From Bacteroides mediterraneensis (lineage in GTDB: Bacteria > Bacteroidota > Bacteroidia > Bacteroidales > Bacteroidaceae), in NCBI RefSeq assembly GCF_016900355.1, contig NZ_JACJKA010000026.1, positions 1-55,302 on the forward strand: a stretch of DNA of 55,302 bases, given 5' to 3'. Both the position numbers and the translations under genes were made by a program. The notes under the pieces were generated by a model that was not told the DNA's origin, did no database searches, and saw nothing but the letters and a program-made list of their open reading frames with translations. Of this stretch, positions 17,531 to 24,264 are shown one piece after another. The first letter of the stretch is position 1, and each line of letters begins with the position of its first letter.

Positions 17531-18673
17531 CTAATAGTTTGTAGTCGAAATAAACTTCTTGATTTCTTCCTCACTTGGCAGTTCTATCATGTACTTCTGC
17601 ACAAAGATGTTCGGGTCTAATCCGGCGGTAGCATACTTTACCAACGTGTCGCCCTTCTCGGTGCAAAGCAGGATGCCGACAGGCGGATTATCGTCGGGCT
17701 GCATCACTTCCGCCTTGAAGTAGTTAAGGTATAGGTTCAGTTGCGAAGCGTACTCGTGGCGGAATTTGTCTATCTTCAATTCTACGATGATATGGCATTT
17801 CAAAATGCGGTGGTAAAACACAAGGTCGGCAAAGAAATAATCTCCATCTATCAGGATTCGCTTTTGACGCGCTTCGAAGCAGAAGCCATGCCCCATTTCC
17901 AACAGGAAGCGTTGCAGGTTGTCGAGAATGGATTGTTCCAAGTCGCTTTCAGTGACCAAGGCACGGTCGTTCAATCCCAAGAACTCCAACGTAACAGGCG
18001 TGTTGATAACATCTTTGGGCTGCAATTGTGCGGCTTGTTGCTGCACTAAGGCAGATAGAGCTTCTTTGTTTTTAGATAGTCCGCTACGCTCGTAATAGAG
18101 GGAGTTGATTTGACGTTCCAGTTCTTTATACGACCAACATCCACGAATGGTTTCCATTTCATAAAAGGCTCTTTTTACTGGGTTGTCAATCGTGGATATA
18201 AGCATCAGATTAGAATATGTGAGCCTGTTAAAGAGTTTGTCAGCCGGAATCATCCATCTTTTTGCATCATCCAATTCGGCGGACGGCATCCGCCGAATGT
18301 TTATCGCAGATTCGGCGGATGGCAACCGCCGAATTGGTTCTATGAATTCGGCACTCAGCGTATGCCGAATTTGGCTTTGCGAAACAATGTATTGTGCGAT
18401 AGGCTCTTTCAGTTGTGGATAAACGAGGTACAACCGCCGGAACTCACGAAACCTGCGCTCGTTCAGTCCTTTGACATTCAACCGCTGTTCCAGTTTTTTC
18501 AACAGTTGTTCGCCGTATGCGGCACGGTCTTCACCGTTTTGTTCAAACTCCACGATATAGCGGCCCATGAGCCAGTTGCGGGCAGTCAAGGCGAGGTTTA
18601 CAGCGTGTGCGGCTTGCGCCTGCAACGTGCTTTGTATCGTGCTGATATGTTTTACTAATGCTTCAAAGTCCAT
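17531..18673 (-). CDS. DUF1016 / YhcG-family PDDEXK nuclease
   Basis: A 380-residue protein with the DUF1016_N helical domain (to about 100) and a C-terminal PDDEXK nuclease domain. Catalytic residues are in DGDYFFADLVFY (Asp) and IIVELKI (Glu-x-Lys) near residues 275-298. Between the domains the family's usual region is expanded into three 12-residue repeats (IRHTLSAEFIEP, IRRLPSAESAIN, IRRMPSAELDDA) written in palindromic 36-bp DNA units. The family often travels with mobile elements and restriction loci; a defence or element-maintenance role is possible. A perfect -7 box lies only 6 bp before the ATG, so the mRNA may be almost leaderless. Confidence 0.88.
   Translation of the reverse strand: MDFEALVKHISTIQSTLQAQAAHAVNLALTARNWLMGRYIVEFEQNGEDRAAYGEQLLKKLEQRLNVKGLNERRFREFRRLYLVYPQLKEPIAQYIVSQSQIRHTLSAEFIEPIRRLPSAESAINIRRMPSAELDDAKRWMIPADKLFNRLTYSNLMLISTIDNPVKRAFYEMETIRGCWSYKELERQINSLYYERSGLSKNKEALSALVQQQAAQLQPKDVINTPVTLEFLGLNDRALVTESDLEQSILDNLQRFLLEMGHGFCFEARQKRILIDGDYFFADLVFYHRILKCHIIVELKIDKFRHEYASQLNLYLNYFKAEVMQPDDNPPVGILLCTEKGDTLVKYATAGLDPNIFVQKYMIELPSEEEIKKFISTTNY
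18274..18381. repeat. Three 36-bp palindromic units inside the nuclease gene
   Basis: attcggc starts at 18274, 18310 and 18346, an exact 36-bp period. Each unit opens with a hairpin: stem 18274-18283/18289-18298 (10 bp), 18310-18318/18326-18334 (9 bp) and 18345-18353/18363-18371 (9 bp), all with attcggc and gccgaat arms. The first two are identical at 23 of 25 palindrome positions. The array is in frame and encodes 12-residue repeats. Confidence 0.85.
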
Positions 18674-18678
18674 AGTTG

Positions 18679-18686
18679 CAAAGGTA
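18679..18686 (-). promoter_or_regulatory. -7 box directly before the DUF1016 nuclease
   Basis: TACCTTTG on the minus strand ends 6 bp before the ATG, so transcription would start almost at the start codon. The box lies in the 25-bp gap after the integrase stop. The -33 region, inside the integrase gene, is unclear. Confidence 0.5.
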
Positions 18687-18698
18687 AGTCTTTTATGG

Positions 18699-19928
18699 TT
18701 AAAACTTTAATTCCGGCAGGCTGTTTATTGCATCCTCTTTCAATTTGTCCACCGCACGGGTGTATTTCTCCGTATGTTTCAGTCCGCTATGCCCTAAAAG
18801 GCTGGCAACCGTCTTGATGTTTGCCCCATTGTTGAGGATATTCACGGCGAACGAATGGCGGGCACAATGCCAGCTGATGTGCTTGTCTATCCCAGCTCTT
18901 TTTACCCAACGCTTGACTGATTTACAGCAACTTTCATAAGAGGGAAGATTAAAGATGAGAACATCCTTATTACCGTTTGTTGGTGGTTCTCCCACAAGCG
19001 AAAGAAGCCCGTTATTAAGTGGGATGACCACACCACTATTGGCGGAATGTCCTTTAGTTTTGGTCTGTTCAAACTTCAACAGCTTATTGGAATAGTCTAT
19101 GTTCCGGTAAGTAAGGTCTTTCACGTCACAGAAGCGCAAGCCGCAATACAGGCAGAAGATAAACGCACGCCGTACATTGGGGTTCTCGTTGTCATAATGG
19201 CACGCTATCAACTGTTGGATTTCTTCCGGCGAAAGCACGTCCTTACGCAAAATCTGACCGTCCACCTTGCAAGTAACGCCTTTGCACGGGTCTTTCAACA
19301 TCACGTCATGGTCAATCGCATAATGGATTACCTTCTTGAAACGCTGGAAGATGCTTTTGGCTCCTTCGCCCACACTTCGCGATTGCAAATAAGCCACAAA
19401 CTGCTCCATCATGTCCTTTGTAATAAGTTCGGGCTTGATGCTGAACTCATACATCGGATAATGTTCCTTCAAAAAATCCTTGAATCGGCTGAGCGCGATT
19501 TGCACCATCCGAATGTCCTTCTTAGTGTAGTCATTGATATAGGCTTGAAAATAATCCAAGAAATTTACATTTCGGTCTTTTTTCAGGCGATACCCCAACA
19601 TACTTTCCTTGAATTCCTGTTCACGTTCCGCACGTATCCTTACGGCAAGCTCCAACATTTCCTTGTTCTGCTGACGTTCCGCAGGGGTACGGGGCTTGTC
19701 TATCAGATACAGGCTGAGGTTCTCTTTTCGTCTGTGATGCTTGACGGAAAACTTGGGTTTCCCCTGCATCTTGCCGCTATCATAATACACCTGATTACCG
19801 TTTTCATCCAATACAGGCTTTTCCTCCCTACCCAAATAATACTCCAGATACAGGCTGATTCTGCCATCCGAAAGTTTATTTTGCTCCAACTTGGGGTTTT
19901 CTTTCGTTTTATTTTCTAACTTTGCCAT
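18699..19928 (-). CDS. int: Tyrosine recombinase, integrase of the element
   Basis: Catalyses recombination between the element and the 3' end of tRNA-Leu. The 409-residue protein has an N-terminal arm-binding part with basic residues, a SAM-like core-binding domain (about 105-205) and a catalytic domain with the R-H-R-H-Y set: Arg in YCGLRFCD, HxxR in WHCARHSF, His in LLGHSGL and Tyr in HTEKYTRA. It is transcribed inward from beside attR, as is usual for Bacteroides NBU/CTn integrases, and is complete, so the element may still move. Confidence 0.95.
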   Translation of the reverse strand: MAKLENKTKENPKLEQNKLSDGRISLYLEYYLGREEKPVLDENGNQVYYDSGKMQGKPKFSVKHHRRKENLSLYLIDKPRTPAERQQNKEMLELAVRIRAEREQEFKESMLGYRLKKDRNVNFLDYFQAYINDYTKKDIRMVQIALSRFKDFLKEHYPMYEFSIKPELITKDMMEQFVAYLQSRSVGEGAKSIFQRFKKVIHYAIDHDVMLKDPCKGVTCKVDGQILRKDVLSPEEIQQLIACHYDNENPNVRRAFIFCLYCGLRFCDVKDLTYRNIDYSNKLLKFEQTKTKGHSANSGVVIPLNNGLLSLVGEPPTNGNKDVLIFNLPSYESCCKSVKRWVKRAGIDKHISWHCARHSFAVNILNNGANIKTVASLLGHSGLKHTEKYTRAVDKLKEDAINSLPELKF

Positions 19929-20011
19929 TGTTTAGAGGTTTTATCCCGATTTAGGTACCGTAACCGGGTGATTACACTAAATGATTGATTTTCTTTTGTT
20001 TTCCGATGTTG

Positions 20012-20041
20012 CAAAGGTACAAAAGAAAATGGAATTTCAAA
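20012..20041 (-). promoter_or_regulatory. Integrase promoter
   Basis: On the minus strand TTTG (20041-20038), an 18-bp spacer and TACCTTTG (20019-20012). The -33 element directly abuts the GTGTACT repeats at 20042-20059, so integrase bound there could repress its own gene. Confidence 0.7.
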
Positions 20042-20059
20042 GTGTACTAAAAGTGTACT
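20042..20059. promoter_or_regulatory. Candidate integrase arm sites, right end
   Basis: gtgtactaaaagtgtact is two GTGTACT copies 11 bp apart. It differs from the left-end 18-mer at 7574-7591 only by T for C at two places and has the same orientation. It lies 115 bp from attR. Confidence 0.5.
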
Positions 20060-20173
20060 GAATAACAGAAAATGGGCAAAATATGGCAAAAATGGAGAAT
20101 ATAAGAAATTTGCAAGTTATTGATAATAAGGAAGATAAATTCTTTTATTTTCCCATGATTTCTATGCCTTGTA

Positions 20174-20187
20174 CCGGGTCTGGGTAC
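20174..20187 (+). repeat. attR core (14 bp)
   Basis: A second copy of ccgggtctgggtac, identical to 7510-7523 and in the same orientation. It marks the right end of the element. Confidence 0.85.
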
Positions 20188-20191
20188 GAAG

Positions 20192-20221
20192 AGGTTGACT
20201 TGATAAAGTCAGCCTTTTTTT
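20192..20221 (+). terminator. Original tRNA-Leu terminator, displaced by the element
   Basis: Stem aggttgactt / aagtcagcct (one G-U), loop gata, then T7. It starts five bases after attR. Removing the element would place it directly behind tRNA-Leu, so it is most simply read as the tRNA's native terminator. Confidence 0.75.
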
Positions 20222-20245
20222 ATTTACAAACCAATCTTCCGCTCC

Positions 20246-21178
20246 ATGAAAAATCGTATTGCAGAGCTCGATTACTTGAAAGCCGTATTTATTCTGCTGA
20301 TGATAGTGTTTCATTTGGCTTATATCGGTGACAAGTATCCCTACGCCAAATCGCTGGTGTACACGTTTCATATGCCTGCGTTTCTCATCATTTCAGGTTA
20401 TGTGATGAATATCGCCAAGGGAGTCCGTCCGTTTCTTCGGAGCATGGGATGGATTTTTGTGCCCTATGCCGTGATGGAGACCGGTTACGTGGTGATGTCT
20501 GCGCTGTTGCCGGTCCGAGAATCGGTGGATCATCTGACGGTTTCTTTGTGGCTTGACAAGTTGTTTCTTCATCCGTTGGGGCCTTACTGGTATTTGCATA
20601 CCTTGATGTTGTGTGGATTGACTTACCTTGGAGTGGATAAATTTTTGGGGCGATGGAATCAGACAGTGTCTGTATGGATTTTGTTGGCTCTGTGTTATGC
20701 CGTATTGTCAGTTTTGGGAGTGCTATCCTTAGTCAATGCGCTGTATTTTATGGCAGGGGCGGTCTTGAAACGGACAGAAGTGGACTTCCGTTCTTTTTTT
20801 ACTCCTTCTTTTTGGGCCGTGGTACCCGTGGTATGGCTGGCATGTGATGAAGCTAACTTGAACAAGGGAACTTTGTCGGGAGTGGCCATGACCTACCTGG
20901 TCGTAAGTCTGTTGTTGGCCGTGTTCCGTCATCTTCCTGAAAGAATAAAGCATCCGATGAATTACATTGGCTCGCATACCTTCATTCTGCTGGTTTTCTC
21001 GCCTGTGTTTACGATGGCTGTCAAGCCGCTGGTGAAAGTGTTTGCCTTCGACGCCACCGGAATGATGTTTCTTCTTGTGTCACTTTTTATCTGTGTGCTG
21101 GGTTCTTTCGGCATTGCCTGGTGTCTGGATCGTCTGCATCTGTCACGCTTTTTCTGGGGGAAATCCCGCATGCTCTAA
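20246..21178 (+). CDS. Acyltransferase family 3 membrane protein
   Basis: A 310-residue polytopic membrane protein of the Acyl_transf_3 family. It has the N-terminal family pattern (LDYLKAVFILLMIVFHLAY, with catalytic-type His, then YTFHMPAFLIISGYV) and about ten hydrophobic segments. Members O-acylate sugars of surface polysaccharides or lipids using cytoplasmic acyl-CoA. It starts 58 bp past attR and stands alone, so the substrate is unknown. Confidence 0.85.
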   Translation: MKNRIAELDYLKAVFILLMIVFHLAYIGDKYPYAKSLVYTFHMPAFLIISGYVMNIAKGVRPFLRSMGWIFVPYAVMETGYVVMSALLPVRESVDHLTVSLWLDKLFLHPLGPYWYLHTLMLCGLTYLGVDKFLGRWNQTVSVWILLALCYAVLSVLGVLSLVNALYFMAGAVLKRTEVDFRSFFTPSFWAVVPVVWLACDEANLNKGTLSGVAMTYLVVSLLLAVFRHLPERIKHPMNYIGSHTFILLVFSPVFTMAVKPLVKVFAFDATGMMFLLVSLFICVLGSFGIAWCLDRLHLSRFFWGKSRML

Positions 21179-21282
21179 CTTTTAGTAGTGAACTGTGACA
21201 TCTTGTCATCTTCTGAGATTATGGCATTGATTTTGTACGTAAAAGAGTAGATGTTGAATTACTTAATAAAATACATAGAACT

Positions 21283-21768
21283 ATGATCTCAGAAAAATTA
21301 CAGAATGCTATCAACGAGCAGATTACTGCTGAAATGTGGTCTTCTAACTTGTATTTGTCCATGTCTTTCTATTTGAAGAAAGAAGGTTTCGACGGTTTCG
21401 CTTCTTGGATGAGAAACCAGTCACAGGAAGAATTGCAGCATGCATACGACTTGGCTGATTATTTGGCTAAACGTGGGGGTGCAGCAAAGGTAGACAAGAT
21501 TGATGTCGTTCCACAAGGCTGGGGCAGTGTACAAGAAGTTTTTGAACATGTGTATCAGCACGAATGCCATGTTTCTGAACTGATTGATGAATTGGTCAAT
21601 GTGGCTTCTGAAGTGAAAGATAAAGCTTCACAAGATTTCTTGTGGGGATATGTCCGTGAACAAGTTGAAGAAGAAGCTACTGCTCAGAACATCCTTGAAA
21701 AGATTAAGAAATGCGGTGATGCTGCCGGTATCCTTTATTTGGATGACAAACTGGGACAGCGTAAATAA
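21283..21768 (+). CDS. ftnA: Ferritin
   Basis: A 161-residue non-haem ferritin of the four-helix fold. Ferroxidase ligands are visible: Glu in ITAEMWSS, the Glu and His of QEELQHAYD, Glu in YQHECHVS, and the Glu/Gln helix VREQVEEEATAQN. It stores iron and protects against peroxide, a well-known part of the oxygen response in Bacteroides. It is monocistronic, with a strong terminator behind it. Confidence 0.96.
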   Translation: MISEKLQNAINEQITAEMWSSNLYLSMSFYLKKEGFDGFASWMRNQSQEELQHAYDLADYLAKRGGAAKVDKIDVVPQGWGSVQEVFEHVYQHECHVSELIDELVNVASEVKDKASQDFLWGYVREQVEEEATAQNILEKIKKCGDAAGILYLDDKLGQRK

Positions 21769-21795
21769 TCACGCCTGTTTTTCATGAAATATTAA

Positions 21796-21843
21796 TCCTG
21801 AATGAAAGTCTGGAGTTATTTAGACTTTCATTCAGGATATTTT
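21796..21843 (+). terminator. Terminator after ferritin
   Basis: A perfect 16-bp stem (tcctgaatgaaagtct / agactttcattcagga) with a 10-nt loop, followed by tattttg. Confidence 0.85.
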
Positions 21844-21897
21844 GTATCATAATCTTCCTATCCTTTTTGTTTTTCCACTATAAACTTTATCTTTGCC

Positions 21898-21905
21898 TGT
21901 TGAAA
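21898..21905 (+). promoter_or_regulatory. -7 box of the methyltransferase-cobalamin operon
   Basis: TATCTTTG, 22 bp before the ATG at 21928. The -33 element is not clear. Confidence 0.55.
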
Positions 21906-21927
21906 TAAACATAGAATCCGAGTAAAA

Positions 21928-22608
21928 ATGGGGGATATAATATTAAGGGGGTGGAACTGGTGTCGCCGCTTCCGGCATCGTTGCGGGTATGGAGTTCATT
22001 CTCCGGCCGATTTCTTTTTTATCACGTTCGTGATATACGAACGCTTGCCTTTTTATGCCTACGGGCCGTTGCATCATTTGCGGCGGGTGGTAGCTTTTCT
22101 GCCTCATTACCGGGAAAAAGTAGATAAGTTTTTGTTTCGGCTGGTCAATTATCTTCGTCCTTCCGTATTGTGGGAAATCGGAACGGGGAGCGGTATGAGC
22201 ACCCGTTATATGGCTGAAGCCCATACGGATATGCAGGTCTATACTTTTGCGAACGAACGGGAAGATGCCGTGAAACGAATCCTTTCTGGAAAATCCTCTA
22301 TTGAATATGTGACGGGTGACTGTGATAAAGAGATGAGAAGACTGGTAGCCGAAGGAAAGAAGCCCGAGGTTGTGCATATTGCGCATACCGATGCGTACAA
22401 GGAAGTATATGAACAGCTGCTGCCGCTGACGGACAAGAATACCTGTTTTGTCATAGGTAGCCCTTATGCTACGCAGGAGAAAAAGAAATGGTGGAAAGAA
22501 GTGATAGCAGATCCGCGAACGGGAATCACTTTCGACCTGTATGATGTGGGGCTGGTATTTTTCGATAAGGAACGTGTGAAAGAGCACCGCATTGTGAACT
22601 TTCTTTGA
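21928..22608 (+). CDS. SAM-dependent methyltransferase-like protein
   Basis: A 226-residue protein of a Bacteroidota class I methyltransferase-like group. Near the N terminus stands the group's (Y/R)GVHSP motif (CGYGVHSPADF). The SAM-binding motif I is WEIGTGSGMSTRY near residue 78, followed by a Rossmann pattern with the acidic VTGDCD at about 130. The later catalytic motifs are weakly conserved, so activity is uncertain. It is followed after 30 bp by the adenosyltransferase gene. Confidence 0.75.
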   Translation: MGDIILRGWNWCRRFRHRCGYGVHSPADFFFITFVIYERLPFYAYGPLHHLRRVVAFLPHYREKVDKFLFRLVNYLRPSVLWEIGTGSGMSTRYMAEAHTDMQVYTFANEREDAVKRILSGKSSIEYVTGDCDKEMRRLVAEGKKPEVVHIAHTDAYKEVYEQLLPLTDKNTCFVIGSPYATQEKKKWWKEVIADPRTGITFDLYDVGLVFFDKERVKEHRIVNFL

Positions 22609-22638
22609 GTATAACAGGAACCTTAAATTTAAAACGAT

Positions 22639-23208
22639 ATGAAACTGACTAAAATTTATACCAAAACGGGAGATAAGGGTACGACGTCACTGGTTGGAGG
22701 CGTACGGGTTTCCAAGTCGGACGTGCGTCTGGAAGCGTATGGTACGGTAGACGAACTGAATTCTACGCTCGGACTGCTGATTTCGGTGATGGACGATGCG
22801 GAGAGTGAAAGACTGCTTCGGTTTGTGCAGCATAAACTTTTCTCACTGGGTTCTTATCTGGCCACGGACATCGAAAAAATGGAACGCCCGGTAGAAAGTT
22901 CTATTTCCGAAGAGAACGTACATCGGCTGGAACAAGCCATTGATGAGATAAATGCATCGTTGCCTTCTTTAAAAGGTTTTATCCTTCCGGGAGGGAGTTA
23001 TCCGGCTTCTGTCTGTCATGTGTGCCGTACGGTTTGTCGCCGGGCAGAAAGGCGGATTCAAGCTTTGGAAGACACGCTTTCCTACGAACTGGATGTGCAG
23101 GTGAAGTGTTTTATTAACCGATTGTCTGATTATTTGTTCGTTTTATCTCGAAGGTTAAATAATTTAACAGGAAAAAGCGAAATTTATTGGGATAAGCGTT
23201 GCGAGTGA
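22639..23208 (+). CDS. Cob(I)alamin adenosyltransferase, PduO type
   Basis: Transfers the adenosyl group of ATP to cob(I)alamin to make coenzyme B12. The 189-residue protein starts with the PduO signature IYTKTGDKGTTSLVGG, then SKSDVRLEAYGTVDELNS, and ends with VCRTVCRRAERR (ATP and cobalamin-binding Arg) and INRLSDYLFVLSR. Bacteroides use coenzyme B12 in methylmalonyl-CoA mutase. The length is that of the single-domain enzyme. Confidence 0.94.
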   Translation: MKLTKIYTKTGDKGTTSLVGGVRVSKSDVRLEAYGTVDELNSTLGLLISVMDDAESERLLRFVQHKLFSLGSYLATDIEKMERPVESSISEENVHRLEQAIDEINASLPSLKGFILPGGSYPASVCHVCRTVCRRAERRIQALEDTLSYELDVQVKCFINRLSDYLFVLSRRLNNLTGKSEIYWDKRCE

Positions 23209-23228
23209 GAGAATTTGTTATACATTTG
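23199..23228 (+). promoter_or_regulatory. Promoter of the DUF2795 gene
   Basis: TTG (23199-23201), a 19-bp spacer and TACATTTG (23221-23228). It predicts a leader of about 35 nt. Confidence 0.6.
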
Positions 23229-23271
23229 TGACTCAATAAAACGGAAGTAAAACTGTTTAAAATTATATACT

Positions 23272-23493
23272 ATGTATTGGACATTGGAATTGGCCTCAAA
23301 GCTGGAAGATGCTCCTTGGCCAGCAACTAAAGACGAGTTAATTGACTATGCAATGCGTTCGGGAGCTCCTTTGGAAGTCATCGAAAACTTGCAGGAAATG
23401 GAAGATGAAGGGGAGATTTATGAAAGTATAGAAGATATCTGGCCTGACTATCCGAGTAAGGAAGATTTCTTCTTCAACGAGGAAGAATATTAA
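23272..23493 (+). CDS. Small DUF2795 protein
   Basis: A 73-residue acidic protein common in Bacteroidota, with the DUF2795-like core LASKLEDAPWPATKDELIDYA and a tail rich in Asp, Glu and Phe. No enzymatic motif or export signal is seen. It has its own promoter and terminator, so it is a free-standing small gene. Function unknown. Confidence 0.85.
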   Translation: MYWTLELASKLEDAPWPATKDELIDYAMRSGAPLEVIENLQEMEDEGEIYESIEDIWPDYPSKEDFFFNEEEY

Positions 23494-23524
23494 ACAGTAA
23501 AATAGTCAAGAAGAACTTTTTGAT

Positions 23525-23571
23525 GAGTCCAGGCAATATCAGCTAAGTCTGATATTACTTGGACTTTTTTC
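23525..23571 (+). terminator. Terminator after the DUF2795 gene
   Basis: A 17-bp stem (agtccaggcaatatcag / ctgatattacttggact, one wobble and one mismatch) followed by T6. Confidence 0.8.
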
Positions 23572-23621
23572 TGAACAAACGTTATATAAGGCCGGGTGTC
23601 AGTAACTTGTTTCATTCAAAA

Positions 23622-23652
23622 TTTGTTCTTATTACAGAAGATATTATTTTTG
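23622..23652 (+). promoter_or_regulatory. Promoter of the thioredoxin-fold lipoprotein
   Basis: TTTG (23622-23625), a 19-bp spacer and TATTTTTG (23645-23652): a full match to the Bacteroidota consensus. It predicts a start near 23659, supporting ATG 23703. Confidence 0.75.
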
Positions 23653-23702
23653 CAAAATAAGAAGATAAGGAAAATTTGATAACCCCTCATTATTTTGATT
23701 TT

Positions 23703-24182
23703 ATGAAAAGAATATTATTGATGCTCCTGACAGCAGCCATGCTGACACCGGCTTGTGGAAGCAATGCCGCGAAAGACAGTCAGGCAAAGGCACAGGAGAG
23801 TACAGCGGAGCAGAGCAACGTGGTTCACTTGACTAAAGCTGAGTTTCTGACTAAGGTGTATAATTACGAAAAGAATCCCAAGGAATGGAAATATGAAGGC
23901 AAACTGCCGGCTATCGTCGATTTCTATGCCACCTGGTGCGGTCCTTGCAAGATGGTGGCTCCGATACTGGAAGAACTGGCTGGAGAATACAAGGGAAAGA
24001 TTGTAGTGTATAAGATTGATACGGACAAGGAACCGGAACTTTCTGCAGCTTTCGGTATCCGCAGCATTCCGACGTTGCTGTTCATTCCGGCAGAAGGCAC
24101 GCCGCAGGTTTCTCAGGGTGCCATGCCGAAGGATGCACTGAAGAAGGCCATCGACGAATTCCTGTTGGGGAATAAGAAATAA
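23703..24182 (+). CDS. Thioredoxin-fold lipoprotein
   Basis: A 159-residue envelope thioredoxin. The signal sequence ends in lipobox MLTPAC with Cys18. A polar linker to about 40 leads to a thioredoxin fold with the WCGPC active site at 78-82 and the cis-Pro loop RSIPTLLF. Localisation and motif suggest disulfide reduction or exchange in the periplasm. The start is ATG 23703; an in-frame TTG at 23676 would add nine residues ahead of the signal peptide. Confidence 0.92.
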   Translation: MKRILLMLLTAAMLTPACGSNAAKDSQAKAQESTAEQSNVVHLTKAEFLTKVYNYEKNPKEWKYEGKLPAIVDFYATWCGPCKMVAPILEELAGEYKGKIVVYKIDTDKEPELSAAFGIRSIPTLLFIPAEGTPQVSQGAMPKDALKKAIDEFLLGNKK

Positions 24183-24202
24183 ACTCCCGGTGTGGGAAAA
24201 AT

Positions 24203-24250
24203 GAAGCGTCCCCGAAGCCAGCAAATAAAAGCTTCGGGGACGCTTCTTTA
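24203..24250. terminator. Terminator between thioredoxin and malQ
   Basis: A perfect 16-bp GC-rich stem (gaagcgtccccgaagc / gcttcggggacgcttc) with a 12-nt loop. It lies between convergent genes and may serve both. Confidence 0.85.
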
Positions 24251-24264
24251 TAATAAGTTGTCTA

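Larger units (their letters stand above)
7510..20187. mobile_element. Integrated mobilizable element in tRNA-Leu (about 12.7 kb)
   Basis: Bounded by 14-bp direct repeats made from the 3' end of tRNA-Leu. The unit between the cores is 12,664 bp. In order it carries an unknown protein, an excisionase-like HTH protein, a RecA-fold ATPase, a toprim primase, an oriT candidate, MobC, relaxase, a coiled-coil membrane protein, envelope cargo, a DUF1016 nuclease and a tyrosine integrase facing inward from the right end. It has no conjugative transfer genes, so it fits an integrative mobilizable element of the NBU/Tn4555 kind that would borrow a helper's transfer apparatus. The mobilization block is visibly richer in GC than the chromosome on either side, which supports horizontal origin. 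Confidence 0.9.

Noticed and set aside
18274..18381. 36-bp repeats considered as a CRISPR array
   Set aside because: Only three units, no unique spacers of normal length, entirely in frame in a nuclease gene, no cas genes in the window.
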